A stretch of DNA of 64,000 nt, from the NCBI RefSeq assembly GCF_014645735.1, contig NZ_BMMH01000001.1, positions 558,001 through 622,000 on the forward strand, read 5' to 3'. Shown piece by piece: positions 8,583 to 20,169 of this stretch. A program made the position numbers and the translations under genes. Each line of letters starts with the position of its first letter. Position 1 is the first letter of the stretch. The stretch comes from Nocardia jinanensis (lineage in GTDB: Bacteria; Actinomycetota; Actinomycetes; Mycobacteriales; Mycobacteriaceae). The notes beneath the pieces are model-generated. The model was not told where the DNA came from. It worked only from the letters and a program-made list of their open reading frames with translations, and made no database searches.

Positions 8583-11500
8583 TCAGCCGCGCAGCGCCGA
8601 ATGCAGTTCCTGCAGGGAGCGCACGCCGAGGCCGCCGTTGATACTGGCCTCGATGCCCTGTACGGCCGCCGCGGCGCCCTGGACCGTGGTGATACAGGGG
8701 ATGTTCACCCCGACCGCGGCGCTGCGGATCTCGTAGCCGTCGATACGGGGACCAGAGTTGCCGTAAGGGGTGTTGAAGACCATATCGACCTCGCCGTCGC
8801 GGATCTGGTCCACGATGGACGGCTCGGGGGGTGCGCTGCCACCGGACGAGGAGACCGGGTCGGAATGTTTGCGCACCTGTTCACAGGGGATCCCGTTGCG
8901 GCGCAGCATTTCCGCGGTACCGGCGGTGGCAAGGATACGGAAGCCGAGGTCGTGCAAGCGTTTCACCGGGAACACCATGGCGCGTTTATCGCGGTTGGCG
9001 ATGGAGACGAATACAGTGCCCTCGGTGGGCAGCGAACCATAGGCCGCCGACTGGCTCTTGGCGAACGCGGTGCCGAAATCGGCATCGATGCCCATGACCT
9101 CACCGGTGGATTTCATCTCCGGCGAGAGCAGTGAATCCACCTGGCTGCCGTCGGCGCTGCGGAAGCGGTGGAACGGCAGTACCGCTTCCTTGACCGCCAC
9201 CGGTGCGTCCAGCGGGACATGCCCGCCGTCGCCCTCGGGCAGCATGCCTTCGGCACGCAGTTCGGCGATGGTGGTACCGAGCATGATCCGGGCGGCCGCC
9301 TTGGCCAGCGGTACGGCGGTGGCCTTGGAGACGAACGGTACGGTGCGGCTGGCGCGCGGATTGGCCTCGAGGACGTAGAGGATGTCGTCCTTCAACGCGT
9401 ACTGCACGTTCAGCAGACCCTTGACGCCGATACCCTTCGCCAGCGCGATGGTGGAGCGGCGTACCGCCTCGATATCGCTGCGGCCCAGCGTGATCGGTGG
9501 CAACGCGCACGCCGAGTCGCCCGAGTGGATACCGGCTTCCTCGATATGCTCCATAACACCGCCGAGGAACACCTCGTCGCCGTCGCAGAGCGCGTCGACG
9601 TCGATTTCGATGGCGTCTTCCAAGAAGCGGTCCACCAGCACCGGATGTTCGGGGCTGAGTTCGGTGGCACGGGAGATGTATCCCTCGAGGGACTGTTCGT
9701 CGTAGACGATCTCCATACCGCGACCACCCAGTACGTAGGACGGGCGCACCAGCACCGGGTAACCGATATCGGCCGCGATCTTGCGGGCCTGTTCGAAGGT
9801 GGTGGCAGTGCCGTACTTGGGCGCGGGCAGCCCGGCGGCGACCAGGACGTCACCGAATTCGCCGCGGTCCTCGGCAAGGTCGATGGCAGCGGCACTGGTG
9901 CCGACCACCGGGACTCCGGCGGCGGTGAGCCGCTCCGCGAGACCGAGCGGGGTCTGCCCGCCGAGCTGCACGATCACTCCGGCGACCGTGCCGGATTCGG
10001 TTTCGGCGTGGTACACCTCGAGCACGTCCTCGAAAGTGAGCGGCTCGAAGTAGAGGCGGTCGGCGGTGTCGTAGTCGGTGGACACCGTTTCCGGGTTGCA
10101 GTTGACCATGACCGTCTCGAATCCGGCGGCCGACAATGTCTGCGCGGCGTGCACACACGAGTAGTCGAATTCGATGCCCTGGCCGATGCGGTTGGGCCCG
10201 GAACCCAGGATGATCACCTTGTCGCGATCGGGCTGCGGGGCGACCTCCGATTCGGCCGCGGGATCGAGTTCGTAGGCCGAATAGTGATACGGGGTCCTGG
10301 CCTCGAATTCGGCGGCGCAGGTATCGACCGTCTTGAACACGGGCCGCACACCGAGGCGGTGCCGCAGGGAACGCACACCGTTCTCGCCGGCCAGTTCCGG
10401 CCGCAGCGCGGCGATCTGGCGGTCCGAGAGCCCGTGGTACTTCGCCCGGCGCAGCAGCGATTCGTCCAGGACGGGGGTCTCGAGCAGCTCGTCACGCAGT
10501 TCCACCAGCCCGGCGACCTCGGCGACGAACCACGGGTCGATCCCGGACGCGGCGGCGACGTCTTCGATGCTCGCCCCGAACCGCAGGGCCCGTTCCACCT
10601 GGTAGATACGACCCTCGGTCGGAATCCGCAGATCCGCGAGGATTTCCGCGATCGCGGCGTCGATATCGGCCTGATCAGCGGAAGCCGGCGCCCATTTCCC
10701 GTCCACCACGGTCCAGAACCCAGCGGCTTTGGTTTCCAGTGAACGCAGCACCTTGCCGAGGGCCTCGGAGAAATTACGGCCCAGTGACATGGCCTCGCCC
10801 ACCGATTTCATGGTGGTGGTCAGCGTGGGATCGGCGCCCGGGAACTTCTCGAACGCGAACCGCGGCGCCTTCACCACCACATAGTCGAGGGTGGGTTCGA
10901 AACAGGCCGGGGTTTCCTTGGTGATGTCGTTGACGATCTCGTCGAGGGTGTAGCCGATGGCCAGTTTGGCCGCGATCTTGGCGATCGGGAAACCGGTGGC
11001 CTTGGACGCCAGCGCCGAAGACCGCGAGACCCGCGGGTTCATCTCGATGACGATGAGCCGGCCGTCGGCGGGATCCACCGCGAACTGGATATTGCAGCCA
11101 CCGGTATCCACCCCGACCTCACGCAGGATCGCGATACCGAGATCGCGCATCTTCTGGTATTCGCGGTCGGTGAGGGTCAGCGCGGGGGCGACGGTCATGG
11201 AGTCGCCGGTGTGCACACCCATCGGGTCCACGTTCTCGATCGAGCAGACGATCACGACATTGTCGCGCCCGTCGCGCATCAGCTCGAGCTCGTATTCCTT
11301 CCAGCCGAGGATGGATTCCTCGATCAGTACGTTGGCCGTGGGCGAGGCGGCCAGACCGCCGCCGGCGATCCGATCCAGATCCGTATCGTCGTAGGCCATA
11401 CCCGACCCGAGCCCGCCCATGGTGAACGAGGGCCGCACGACGACCGGGAAACCCAGCTCGCTCACGGTATCGCGGACATCGTCCATGGTGTAGCAGACCC

Positions 11501-11939
11501 GGGAGCGAGCGCTCTCGCCGCCGACTCTCGCCACGATGTCCTTGAACTTCTGCCGGTCCTCGCCGCGCTGGATGGCCTCGAAATCGGCGCCGATCAGCTC
11601 GACTCCGTATTTCTCGAGCACGCCGCGCTCGTGCAGTGCGACCGCGGTGTTCAGCGCGGTCTGGCCGCCGAGGGTGGCCAGCAGCGCGTCGGGACGTTCC
11701 TTCTCGATGACCTTCTCGACGAATTCCGGGGTGATCGGCTCCACGTAGGTGGAATCGGCGTATTCCGGATCGGTCATGATGGTCGCCGGATTGGAGTTGA
11801 CCAGTGAGACCCGCAGTCCCTCCGACCGCAGTACCCGGCAGGCCTGAGTGCCCGAGTAGTCGAACTCGCACGCCTGACCGATGACGATCGGGCCCGAACC
11901 GATGACCAGAATATGTTCGAGGTCGGTGCGGCGTGGCAT
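8583..11939 (-). CDS. carB: Carbamoyl-phosphate synthase large subunit
   Basis: Builds carbamoyl phosphate from bicarbonate, ATP and ammonia passed from CarA, feeding both pyrimidine and arginine synthesis. It is 1118 residues with two duplicated ATP-grasp halves: [18 protein letters not shown] starts the first and [18 protein letters not shown] the second. The C-terminal MGS-like allosteric domain includes [14 protein letters not shown] Ser/Gly-rich [16 protein letters not shown] loop sits in that domain. The start overlaps the carA stop by 1 nt (TGATG), indicating translational coupling. Confidence 0.98.
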   Translation of the reverse strand: MPRRTDLEHILVIGSGPIVIGQACEFDYSGTQACRVLRSEGLRVSLVNSNPATIMTDPEYADSTYVEPITPEFVEKVIEKERPDALLATLGGQTALNTAVALHERGVLEKYGVELIGADFEAIQRGEDRQKFKDIVARVGGESARSRVCYTMDDVRDTVSELGFPVVVRPSFTMGGLGSGMAYDDTDLDRIAGGGLAASPTANVLIEESILGWKEYELELMRDGRDNVVIVCSIENVDPMGVHTGDSMTVAPALTLTDREYQKMRDLGIAILREVGVDTGGCNIQFAVDPADGRLIVIEMNPRVSRSSALASKATGFPIAKIAAKLAIGYTLDEIVNDITKETPACFEPTLDYVVVKAPRFAFEKFPGADPTLTTTMKSVGEAMSLGRNFSEALGKVLRSLETKAAGFWTVVDGKWAPASADQADIDAAIAEILADLRIPTEGRIYQVERALRFGASIEDVAAASGIDPWFVAEVAGLVELRDELLETPVLDESLLRRAKYHGLSDRQIAALRPELAGENGVRSLRHRLGVRPVFKTVDTCAAEFEARTPYHYSAYELDPAAESEVAPQPDRDKVIILGSGPNRIGQGIEFDYSCVHAAQTLSAAGFETVMVNCNPETVSTDYDTADRLYFEPLTFEDVLEVYHAETESGTVAGVIVQLGGQTPLGLAERLTAAGVPVVGTSAAAIDLAEDRGEFGDVLVAAGLPAPKYGTATTFEQARKIAADIGYPVLVRPSYVLGGRGMEIVYDEQSLEGYISRATELSPEHPVLVDRFLEDAIEIDVDALCDGDEVFLGGVMEHIEEAGIHSGDSACALPPITLGRSDIEAVRRSTIALAKGIGVKGLLNVQYALKDDILYVLEANPRASRTVPFVSKATAVPLAKAAARIMLGTTIAELRAEGMLPEGDGGHVPLDAPVAVKEAVLPFHRFRSADGSQVDSLLSPEMKSTGEVMGIDADFGTAFAKSQSAAYGSLPTEGTVFVSIANRDKRAMVFPVKRLHDLGFRILATAGTAEMLRRNGIPCEQVRKHSDPVSSSGGSAPPEPSIVDQIRDGEVDMVFNTPYGNSGPRIDGYEIRSAAVGVNIPCITTVQGAAAAVQGIEASINGGLGVRSLQELHSALRG

Positions 11940-13057
11940 CAGGCTCCCTTCATCAGACCGGCGAACCGGTCGAACAAGTACGCGGCGTCATGGGGTCCGG
12001 CGGCCGCTTCCGGGTGGTATTGCACGGAGAAGGCGCGGCCGTCGATCAGGCGCACCCCCTCCACGACGCCGTCATTGGCGCACACGTGGCTGACTTCGGC
12101 TTTGCCGAACGGGGTGTCGAACTGCTCGCCCTTCTCACCTTCCAGCGCGAACCCGTGGTTCTGCGCGGTGATGGAGATGCGGCCGGTCCCGTGTTCGACG
12201 ACCGGGATGTTGATACCCCGGTGCCCGAACTTCATCTTGTAGGTGCCGCGGCCGAGAGCGCGGCCCAGGATCTGGTTACCGAAGCAGATACCGAACAGCG
12301 GCAGGCCCTTGTCGAGCAGACCCTGGGTCAGCGCGACCGCGGTATCCGCGGTGGCCGGGTCGCCCGGGCCGTTGGACAGGAACGCGCCGTCCGGTTTCAG
12401 TTCCAGGATCTGATCCAGGCTCACCGACGAGGGCACCACGTGCACCCGCATACCGCGCTCGGCGAACATGCGCGGGGTATTGGATTTGATGCCCAGATCG
12501 ACGGCGACCACCGTGAATCGCGGGGTGCCCGCCGGTTCGATCGTGTACACCTGCTCGGTGCTCACCTCACCGGCGAGATCGGCGCCCAGCATGGACTGCT
12601 GGCCGGTCACCCGGCCGACCAGATCCTCGGTATCCGCGAGTGCCGGTCCGGAGAAGATCCCGGCCTTCATCGAGCCGCGGCTGCGCAGATGCCGGACCAC
12701 CGCACGGGTGTCGATTCCGGCGATCCCGACGATGTTCTGCTGTTCCAGCTGCCCCGGCAGGGTGCCGGTGGCCCGCCAGTTCGAGGCGCGGCGCGCGGGA
12801 TCACGGACCGCGTAACCCGCGACCCAGATGCGCTGCGATTCGTCGTCCTCGTCGTTCCAGCCGGTATTACCGATCTGCGGGGCGGTGGCCACCACGATCT
12901 GGCGGTGATAACTCGGGTCGGTCAGCGTTTCCTGGTACCCGGTCATGGCGGTGCAGAACACCGCTTCGCCGAGGGTCTGGCCCACCGCGCCGTAGGCGTT
13001 GCCGCGGAACACCCGTCCGTCCTCCAGAACCAGGGCTGCGGCCGTTGTCTTCGTCAT
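11939..13057 (-). CDS. carA: Carbamoyl-phosphate synthase small subunit (glutaminase)
   Basis: Hydrolyses glutamine and channels ammonia to CarB. It is 372 residues. The N-terminal CPSase domain begins [15 protein letters not shown], and the C-terminal class I glutamine amidotransferase carries the nucleophile motif [16 protein letters not shown] (Cys) with the His-Glu pair in [14 protein letters not shown]. The start overlaps the preceding membrane-protein gene by 4 nt, and its stop overlaps carB by 1 nt. Confidence 0.97.
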   Translation of the reverse strand: MTKTTAAALVLEDGRVFRGNAYGAVGQTLGEAVFCTAMTGYQETLTDPSYHRQIVVATAPQIGNTGWNDEDDESQRIWVAGYAVRDPARRASNWRATGTLPGQLEQQNIVGIAGIDTRAVVRHLRSRGSMKAGIFSGPALADTEDLVGRVTGQQSMLGADLAGEVSTEQVYTIEPAGTPRFTVVAVDLGIKSNTPRMFAERGMRVHVVPSSVSLDQILELKPDGAFLSNGPGDPATADTAVALTQGLLDKGLPLFGICFGNQILGRALGRGTYKMKFGHRGINIPVVEHGTGRISITAQNHGFALEGEKGEQFDTPFGKAEVSHVCANDGVVEGVRLIDGRAFSVQYHPEAAAGPHDAAYLFDRFAGLMKGA

Positions 13058-13551
13058 TTCTCGTCATCTCCCGTCGTTGCCCGCGCCCAGGCCGGATACA
13101 CCGTTTTGTCGTCGCCGCGGAACCCGGTGTCGATCTCGGTTCCGGTCGGCAGCGTCCAGCGGATCACCAGCACTCCGCCCTCGCTCATCACCTTGCCCGC
13201 GTGCCCGCGTTCGGTCCGGATCACGGAGACGGATTCCGCCGGAATCCAGATCGCGGACGCGCCCTGTCGTTCCAGCAGGATCCCGTGTTCGAACCGGGTG
13301 AGTTCCGCGGTCGCGCGGAAGCCCAGATCCCCGACCGTGATCCGGTCCTGCCAGCTCGGCGCGATGGTGCTGCCGAGGTAGAGGCCGGTGGTCGGTTCCA
13401 GCACCCGTGCCCCGGTCTCGTTCGGTACCGGCGGCAGGTCACCGATGCGTTCGGCCTGCCGCGCTGCCCGATTACGCCAGCCCCGGTACATCAGGTAGAC
13501 GAACAGCGCCCACAGCAGTACGCAACCGACAACCCACAGCGTCCGTTCCAT
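13054..13551 (-). CDS. Conserved membrane-anchored protein of the pyr operon (Rv1382-like)
   Basis: 165 residues. An N-terminal transmembrane segment ([18 protein letters not shown], ~4-21) is followed by a basic stretch and a beta-rich cytoplasmic domain ([20 protein letters not shown]). In M. tuberculosis the gene between pyrC and carA (Rv1382) is a similar single-pass membrane protein of unknown function, so position and architecture agree. It overlaps pyrC by 1 nt and carA by 4 nt, so it is translated with the operon. No role in pyrimidine synthesis can be deduced; a scaffold or membrane-linked role is speculation. Confidence 0.85.
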   Translation of the reverse strand: MERTLWVVGCVLLWALFVYLMYRGWRNRAARQAERIGDLPPVPNETGARVLEPTTGLYLGSTIAPSWQDRITVGDLGFRATAELTRFEHGILLERQGASAIWIPAESVSVIRTERGHAGKVMSEGGVLVIRWTLPTGTEIDTGFRGDDKTVYPAWARATTGDDEK

Positions 13552-14866
13552 CAGCGCTCTCCTGCTCGTACGCCGACGGGTGCGGCGGCCACACCGTCGC
13601 GGGCGGTGATCCGGCCGCGCAGCAATGTGGTGGTCACCCGTCCAGGCAGCGTCATCTCCTCGTACGGGGTGTTGCTCGCGATACTCGCGAGCTCATCGCC
13701 CGCCACCGTCCAGGTGGCCTCCGGGTCGACGAGCACCAGATTGGCCGGTTCGCCCTCGGCGATCGGACGGCCCTGGTCGTCGAGCCCGACGATATCGGCG
13801 GGCCGTTCGCTCATCACCCGGGCCACACCGCGCCAGTCCAGCAGACCGGGCCGCACCATGGTTTCCACCACGACGGACAACGCGGTTTCCAAGCCCAGCA
13901 TGCCGGGCCGGGCCGCCGCGAATTCGCAGCATTTGTCCTGTTCGGCGTGGGGCGCGTGATCGGTGGCGACACAGTCCACGATTCCCTCGGCCAGCGCCTG
14001 CCGCAGCGCCTCTGTATCAGAACCCTCACGCAGCGGCGGATTCACCTTGTTCGCCGCGTCATAGGTTTCGAGGCGGGCGTCGGTCAACAGCAGATGATGG
14101 GGTGTGACCTCCGCGGTGATCGAAATACCTTGCGCTTTCGCCCATTTCACCAATTCGACGGTGCCGGCTGTGGAAGCGTGGCAGATGTGGACCCGTGCGC
14201 CCGCGTCCCGGGCCAGCAGCGCGTCGCGGGCCACGATGGATTCTTCCGCCGCTCGCGGCCAGCCCGCCAAACCCAGCCGGGCCGCGGTCGGCCCCTCGTG
14301 CGCCACCGCACCCGAGGTGAGCCGGGGCTCCTCGGCATGCTGCGCGATGAGCACACCGAGTGAGCGGGCGTACTCCAGTGCCCGGCGCATGATCAGCGGG
14401 TCGTCCACACAGTGCCCGTCATCGGAGAACATCCGCACCGCACCGGCGGCGGTGGCCATGGTGCCCATCTCGGCGAGCTGAGCACCAGCCAGTCCCACGG
14501 TCACCGCGCCCACCGGGTACACATCGACCAGACCGACCTCCTGGCCGCGCCGCCACACATGGTCGGTGACCACATGGGTATCAGCGACCGGCGAGGTGTT
14601 GGCCATGGCGAATACCGCGGTATAGCCGCCGAGCGCGGCGGCGGCGGACCCGGATTCGATGGTCTCGGTATCCTCGCGACCGGGTTCGCGCAGATGGGTG
14701 TGCAGATCCACGAACCCGGGCAGCAACACCTGGCCGTTTCCGTCCACGATTTCGGCGCCCTCGGCCTGCAGGTCGCTTCCGATCCGCCGGATCACGCCGC
14801 CGACGATCAGCACATCCACCGGATCGCCCTCGCCGTAGGGTCGCACCCCGGTGATCAGCACGTCGC

Positions 14867-14870
<4 letters not shown>
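13551..14870 (-). CDS. pyrC: Dihydroorotase
   Basis: Cyclises carbamoyl aspartate to dihydroorotate. It is 439 residues, class I type. The metal-binding [15 protein letters not shown] lies near residue 57, followed by the second metal His region [15 protein letters not shown] and the catalytic Asp motif [14 protein letters not shown]. It is an amidohydrolase barrel with an N-terminal small beta domain. It overlaps pyrB by 4 nt, as expected where ATCase and DHOase are co-made. Confidence 0.97.
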
Positions 14871-16518
<1,648 letters not shown>

Positions 16519-16569
16519 CTATCAGCCGCCGAAAGAGCCCTTTCACCAGGTGAGGACGGGGGTCGGTAT

Positions 16570-16740
16570 GTGAGCCCGGTTACGGGCGGTCCCACCGGCC
16601 GAGGGTGTGAGCGCCGTCTCGGCTGGCCCGAAGCGGGGGTCACCGAATTCATGGCGGCGCCCTACAGGACACCCGCCGAACAGGACCGCACGGTCGAACT
16701 ACTCGCCGAGCTGGCCCGCCGGACCCCACACGCGGCCTGA
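16570..16740 (+). CDS. Possible small protein divergent from pyrR
   Basis: A 56-residue frame from GTG 16570, with GAGGACGGGGG about 8-16 nt upstream. The C-terminal half looks like a real amphipathic helix (TPAEQDRTVELLAELARRTP). No family was recognised and no homologue comes to mind. It lies in the 380-bp gap between pyrR and the hydrolase gene; the rest of that gap holds the pyr promoter region. Confidence 0.3.
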   Translation: MSPVTGGPTGRGCERRLGWPEAGVTEFMAAPYRTPAEQDRTVELLAELARRTPHAA

Positions 16741-16840
16741 GAACCGGGCCGCGACCACCCGGCGGCGGCGTCGGGGCCGGACTCGGCCCGGCCGGACGGT
16801 GCCGCATTCCGCCGACCGATGAATTCGATCGGACCGGATG

Positions 16841-17719
16841 TCACCCGGCCGTATGCCCGAGAACGGCGGCGGCCAGCTCCTCGTGGACCTGCGGCGGCAG
16901 TGTATGACCCATCCCCGGCACGATCCTCAGCCGTGCCCCCGGAATCCGCTCGGCGATGATCGCCCCGTGCCCAGGCTTGACCGGCTCGTGACTGCCCTCG
17001 ACGACCAGCGTGGAAGCCCGTACCCGGTGCAACGCCCCCACCGGCTCGAAGTCCGGCGCGGCCGCCGCGGCCAGCCGGTGGTTGGCCACCGCCGTCAGGT
17101 CCCGGGCCCGATCGTGGATCCGCTCCTGTAGGCGGCGCGCCGCGTCCTCGTCGAACGGCAGCCCGGTGCCGTGCAGTACGCGCTGTTCGGCGAGCATCCC
17201 CTCGATCCGGGCCTGCCGGTTCTCCGGCGGCGCGGCGGCCATCAGCTCGCGGTAGAAGGATACGAACTCCGGAGCCGGCCCGGGCAGGTCGCCGTCGAGC
17301 TGCGGCTGCCCCATCAGGGCCTGCATGAGCACCCGGCCTTCCCCGCCGCCGAGCGGTGAGGAGCCGATAACGGTCAGCGAGCGCACACGCTCCGGCCGCT
17401 CCACCGCGACGAACTGGGCGAGCAGCCCGCCCGCCGAATGGCCGACCAGATGCGCGCTCTCCAGGCCGTGGGCGTCCAGCACCCGGTACACGTCGTTCTT
17501 GATGTCTTCCCACGTGTACGGAGTCGCCGCGAAGTCGACGGTGCCCGACAGACCGGTGTCGCGATGGTCGTACCGGATCACCCGCCGGCCGCCCGCGACG
17601 AGGCGGCCGACGAACTCGTCCGGCCACAGGATGCCCTGCGACATCGACCCCATGATCAACAGAATCGGTACATCGGCAACTGCGCCGAATTCTTCACTCC
17701 AGATCTTCACATCACGCAT
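16841..17719 (-). CDS. Alpha/beta hydrolase (RdmC/esterase-like)
   Basis: 292 residues, a complete alpha/beta hydrolase fold. The oxyanion region is LLIMGSMSQG (20-29), the strand RRVIRYDHRDTGLSG (45-59) is typical of the RdmC-like esterase group, and the nucleophile elbow is LVGHSAGG with Ser95. The acid/His end is LVVEGSHEPVKPGHG and IVPGMGH. No signal peptide, so cytoplasmic. Substrate unknown; hydrolysis of an ester or lactone is the safest reading. It is transcribed away from a TetR gene and shares an upstream motif with it, so it is probably that regulator's target. Confidence 0.85.
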   Translation of the reverse strand: MRDVKIWSEEFGAVADVPILLIMGSMSQGILWPDEFVGRLVAGGRRVIRYDHRDTGLSGTVDFAATPYTWEDIKNDVYRVLDAHGLESAHLVGHSAGGLLAQFVAVERPERVRSLTVIGSSPLGGGEGRVLMQALMGQPQLDGDLPGPAPEFVSFYRELMAAAPPENRQARIEGMLAEQRVLHGTGLPFDEDAARRLQERIHDRARDLTAVANHRLAAAAAPDFEPVGALHRVRASTLVVEGSHEPVKPGHGAIIAERIPGARLRIVPGMGHTLPPQVHEELAAAVLGHTAG

Positions 17720-18103
17720 AGCTCGAGCGATTCCCTTCTGTAGTACTGACTGCCGCGCCGGCTCCGCTCCCGTGCTCCGGTCCGTGTCTTCACCCGGTCG
17801 CGAGTACGAGCGAACCGTTCCGGTCGGTCGTTACCGGGCGCCGCGCCTACCGTGCCGAGGCCACCCGTTCCCGGAGTTGGCGACCGCCCGTGGCGACACC
17901 GGGCGAGCCGTGAATCGCTGCTGGTTGTTCCGAATCGGGAAGGTGCTGTGGCGCTTTCGCATATCGGTACTGCCTTTCGTGAAACCGGTGGAGGCCGGGC
18001 CTTCGGCGGGGCAGTAGACGAGCTCCGTCGTTCTTACTGCCTCAGATATAGTACTCTGTTCGAAGTGGTTTGAACCGTAGTACTACAGATGGAGTGGTGT
18101 CAA
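17720..18103. promoter_or_regulatory. Divergent regulatory region with shared AGTACTACAGA motifs
   Basis: AGTACTACAGA occurs in gene orientation just before both divergent starts: on the plus strand at 18079-18089 (15 nt before the TetR GTG) and on the minus strand at 17747-17737 (about 17 nt before the hydrolase ATG). The palindromic core AGTACT appears a third time at 18050-18055. This symmetry suggests operators of the TetR protein. The remaining ~300 bp contain no convincing gene. Confidence 0.6.
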
Positions 18104-18700
18104 GTGGTCCGCACGAATCCCGAACGCCGACAGGCGTTGCTGGACGCATCGATCGAGGTCCTGGCCCGAGAAGGGGCCCGCGGACTGACCTTCCGCGCGG
18201 TGGACCAGGAGGCCGGAGTGCCTGCCGGGACGGCCTCCAATTACTTCGCCAACCGCGACGAAATGCTCGTCCAAGTGGGCCACCGGTACTACGAACGGTT
18301 GATCCCCGATGAATCGACCATGGCCAAACTGCACGGACCGCGCTCCCGCGAAACCGTCACCGAACTGATGACCGAAGTCGTCGGCCGCGTCACCCGCTTC
18401 CGCACCGGCTACCTCGCCCTGCTCGAACTCCGGCTCGAAGCGACCCGCCGACCCGAACTACAGACCCTGCTCACCGAACGAGTGCGTGCCGACCTGGACT
18501 TCAATATCCGCAACCATCTGGACAACGAGATGCCGGGCGACGAGAACACCGTCGTACTCCTGTTCCTGGCCCTGAACTGGCTCACCCTCGAACGACTCAC
18601 ACTCCCCGGTGTGTTCACCGAGGAGCAGGCCGAGGAACTGGTGCGCATCGCGGTCGAGCGCGCGATCCCCGCCACCGGCCGGATCGCCGACAACATATGA
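18104..18700 (+). CDS. TetR-family transcriptional regulator (paired with the hydrolase)
   Basis: 198 residues from GTG 18104 (VVRTNPERRQALLDASIEVL), chosen because GGAG lies nine nt upstream; an ATG at 18089 would add five residues and overlap that site. The N-terminal helix-turn-helix is GLTFRAVDQEAGVPAGTASNYFANRDEM, and the C-terminal ligand-binding half ends in a leucine-rich dimerisation helix (VVLLFLALNWLTLERLTLPG). Divergent from the alpha/beta hydrolase and probably its repressor; the ligand is unknown. Confidence 0.88.
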   Translation: MVRTNPERRQALLDASIEVLAREGARGLTFRAVDQEAGVPAGTASNYFANRDEMLVQVGHRYYERLIPDESTMAKLHGPRSRETVTELMTEVVGRVTRFRTGYLALLELRLEATRRPELQTLLTERVRADLDFNIRNHLDNEMPGDENTVVLLFLALNWLTLERLTLPGVFTEEQAEELVRIAVERAIPATGRIADNI

Positions 18701-18854
18701 GCCACGCCGCAGGCCGGCGCTACCGCGGTCGGCAGATCCACATCCGTCGCGACCGCCGCTCGCGCGCCGAAGCCCGAGGTCGGATGTTCGCATGAACACC
18801 TCATCGGTAGCGGGGCAGCCGAGCGGGCGCAGGCCGGGCGGATACAAGCCCGAT

Positions 18855-18870
18855 GGGAACATACGTTCGA
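18855..18870 (+). promoter_or_regulatory. LexA (SOS box)-like site upstream of the alkB-like gene
   Basis: GGGAAC-ATAC-GTTCGA matches the mycobacterial LexA consensus TCGAAC-N4-GTTCGA at 10 of 12 fixed positions, with the right half perfect. It ends 20 nt before the ATG of a DNA-alkylation repair gene, a sensible place for a repressor site. Being a short motif, it needs binding or expression data. Confidence 0.45.
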
Positions 18871-18890
18871 ATTCCGGGTAGCCTGTCGGC

Positions 18891-19511
18891 ATGGCACTGC
18901 AGGGATCGCTGTTCGACGGGTTCGGCGAGGTGGAACTCGCCTCGCTCACCGGCGTCGAGCGCACCCGCCTCGACCACGGCGCCTGGGTCGATCTACGCCC
19001 GGGCTGGCTGCGCGGCGCCGACGATCTGTTCGACCGCCTCGCCGCCACCGTGCCGTGGCAGGCCGAACGACGATCCATGTACGACCGGATCGTCGACGTT
19101 CCACGACTGCTCTGCTTCTACGGCGAATCCGACCCACTCCCCGACCCCGTCCTGACCGAGGCACGCGAATCACTCAGCGAGCACTACCGGGCCGAACTGG
19201 GCGAACCGTTTCGCACCGCGGGTTTCTGCTACTACCGCGACGGGCGCGACAGCGTGGCATGGCACGGGGACACCATCGGGCGCGGCGCCACCCACGACAC
19301 CATGGTCGCCATCCTCACCCTGGGCGCGCCACGCCCGCTCCTGTTACGCCCCCGGACCGGCGGCCCGAGCCTGCGCTTCCACCCGGGTCACGGTGATCTC
19401 TTCGTCATGGGCGGCTCCTGCCAGCGCACCTGGGAGCACGCGGTACCCAAGACCCGCCGGGTGATCGGTCCGCGGATCAGCGTCCAGTTCCGGCCGCGCA
19501 ACGTACGCTGA
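18891..19511 (+). CDS. AlkB-like Fe(II)/2-oxoglutarate-dependent dioxygenase
   Basis: Predicted to repair alkylated nucleic-acid bases by oxidative demethylation. It is 206 residues. The iron triad is clear: HGD at 125-127 (SVAWHGDTIGRGA) and His183 (RTWEHAVPKT). Arg195 and Arg201 in RISVQFRPR would hold 2-oxoglutarate. FCYYRDGRDSVAWHGD is typical of the bacterial AlkB group that resembles ALKBH2/3. No neighbouring ada or DNA glycosylase genes. The upstream SOS-like box suggests damage control. Confidence 0.9.
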   Translation: MALQGSLFDGFGEVELASLTGVERTRLDHGAWVDLRPGWLRGADDLFDRLAATVPWQAERRSMYDRIVDVPRLLCFYGESDPLPDPVLTEARESLSEHYRAELGEPFRTAGFCYYRDGRDSVAWHGDTIGRGATHDTMVAILTLGAPRPLLLRPRTGGPSLRFHPGHGDLFVMGGSCQRTWEHAVPKTRRVIGPRISVQFRPRNVR

Positions 19512-19517
19512 GCCGCG

Positions 19518-20084
19518 CTACGGCGCGCGCAGCACCGCGCGCACGTGTTGGTCGACCCCCGCCAGTAGTCGTTCGGCCGAGCCCGCGCGGACCATATCGG
19601 GGACGGTCTGACCGGCCAGACCGTCCATCAGGAGCCGGCCCACCGTCTCCGCGTCCAGATCGGGGCGCGCTTCACGCAGAAGCGCAGTGATGTGGTCGCG
19701 CCAGAACAGATGGAATTCCTCGGTGCGCGGATGCGGCGGAACCGATCGATAGACCTCCATCAGCGCCAGATTGTCGATCACCAGTCGCGCCATCGCGTCG
19801 AAGAAGGCGAGCAACCGGTCCGCGGCCGGCGCACCGGGGCCCAACGGCGGCGGACCGTCGGCAACGGCCGCCATCAGAGTGACAGCGCTCTCGGCGACCA
19901 TTTCGTGCAGCAGACCGGCACGGCTCCCGAAGCGATGGAAGATGGTCCCCTTCCCCACCCCGGCCGCCGCGGCGACCCGGTCCATCGTGACGGCCTCGGC
20001 ACCGTGCTCGGCGAACAACGCCGCGGTCGCGTCCAGGATGGCGCGCCGGTTGCGGGCGGCGTCCGCACGTTCTTTCGGAGCCAT
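19518..20084 (-). CDS. TetR-family transcriptional regulator (paired with oxidoreductase)
   Basis: 188 residues from ATG 20084 (MAPKERADAARNRRAILDA). A longer frame to 20138 exists but would run through the dyad operator, so the inner start is preferred. The N-terminal helix-turn-helix is VTMDRVAAAAGVGKGTIFHRFGSRAGL. The C-terminal domain fits the AcrR-like subgroup with the EVYRSVPPHPRTEEF segment. It is divergent from the quinone-oxidoreductase gene and very likely regulates it and itself. It ends six nt before the stop of the convergent alkB-like gene. Confidence 0.9.
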   Translation of the reverse strand: MAPKERADAARNRRAILDATAALFAEHGAEAVTMDRVAAAAGVGKGTIFHRFGSRAGLLHEMVAESAVTLMAAVADGPPPLGPGAPAADRLLAFFDAMARLVIDNLALMEVYRSVPPHPRTEEFHLFWRDHITALLREARPDLDAETVGRLLMDGLAGQTVPDMVRAGSAERLLAGVDQHVRAVLRAP

Positions 20085-20105
20085 CACACCACTTTCGTTG
20101 ACAAC

Positions 20106-20154
20106 TTGACCGCCGGTCCATATCTTGAGGGAAGTCAACTGGACCGGCAGTCAA
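20106..20154. promoter_or_regulatory. Dyad operator between TetR gene and oxidoreductase gene
   Basis: TTGACCGCCGGTCCA (20106-20120) and TGGACCGGCAGTCAA (20140-20154) form an inverted repeat with 15-nt arms, one mismatch and a 19-nt spacer. Additional TTGAC/GTCAA half sites (GTTGAC at 20098-20103; GTCAAC at 20134-20139) sit beside it. It fills the 85-bp gap between the two divergent starts, the standard layout of a TetR autoregulated switch. Confidence 0.8.
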
Positions 20155-20169
20155 CTTATGGAGTTTCCC

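Noticed and set aside
9168..10742. Plus-strand 524-codon frame over carB
   Set aside because: Antisense to an intact carB; no motif or start signal.
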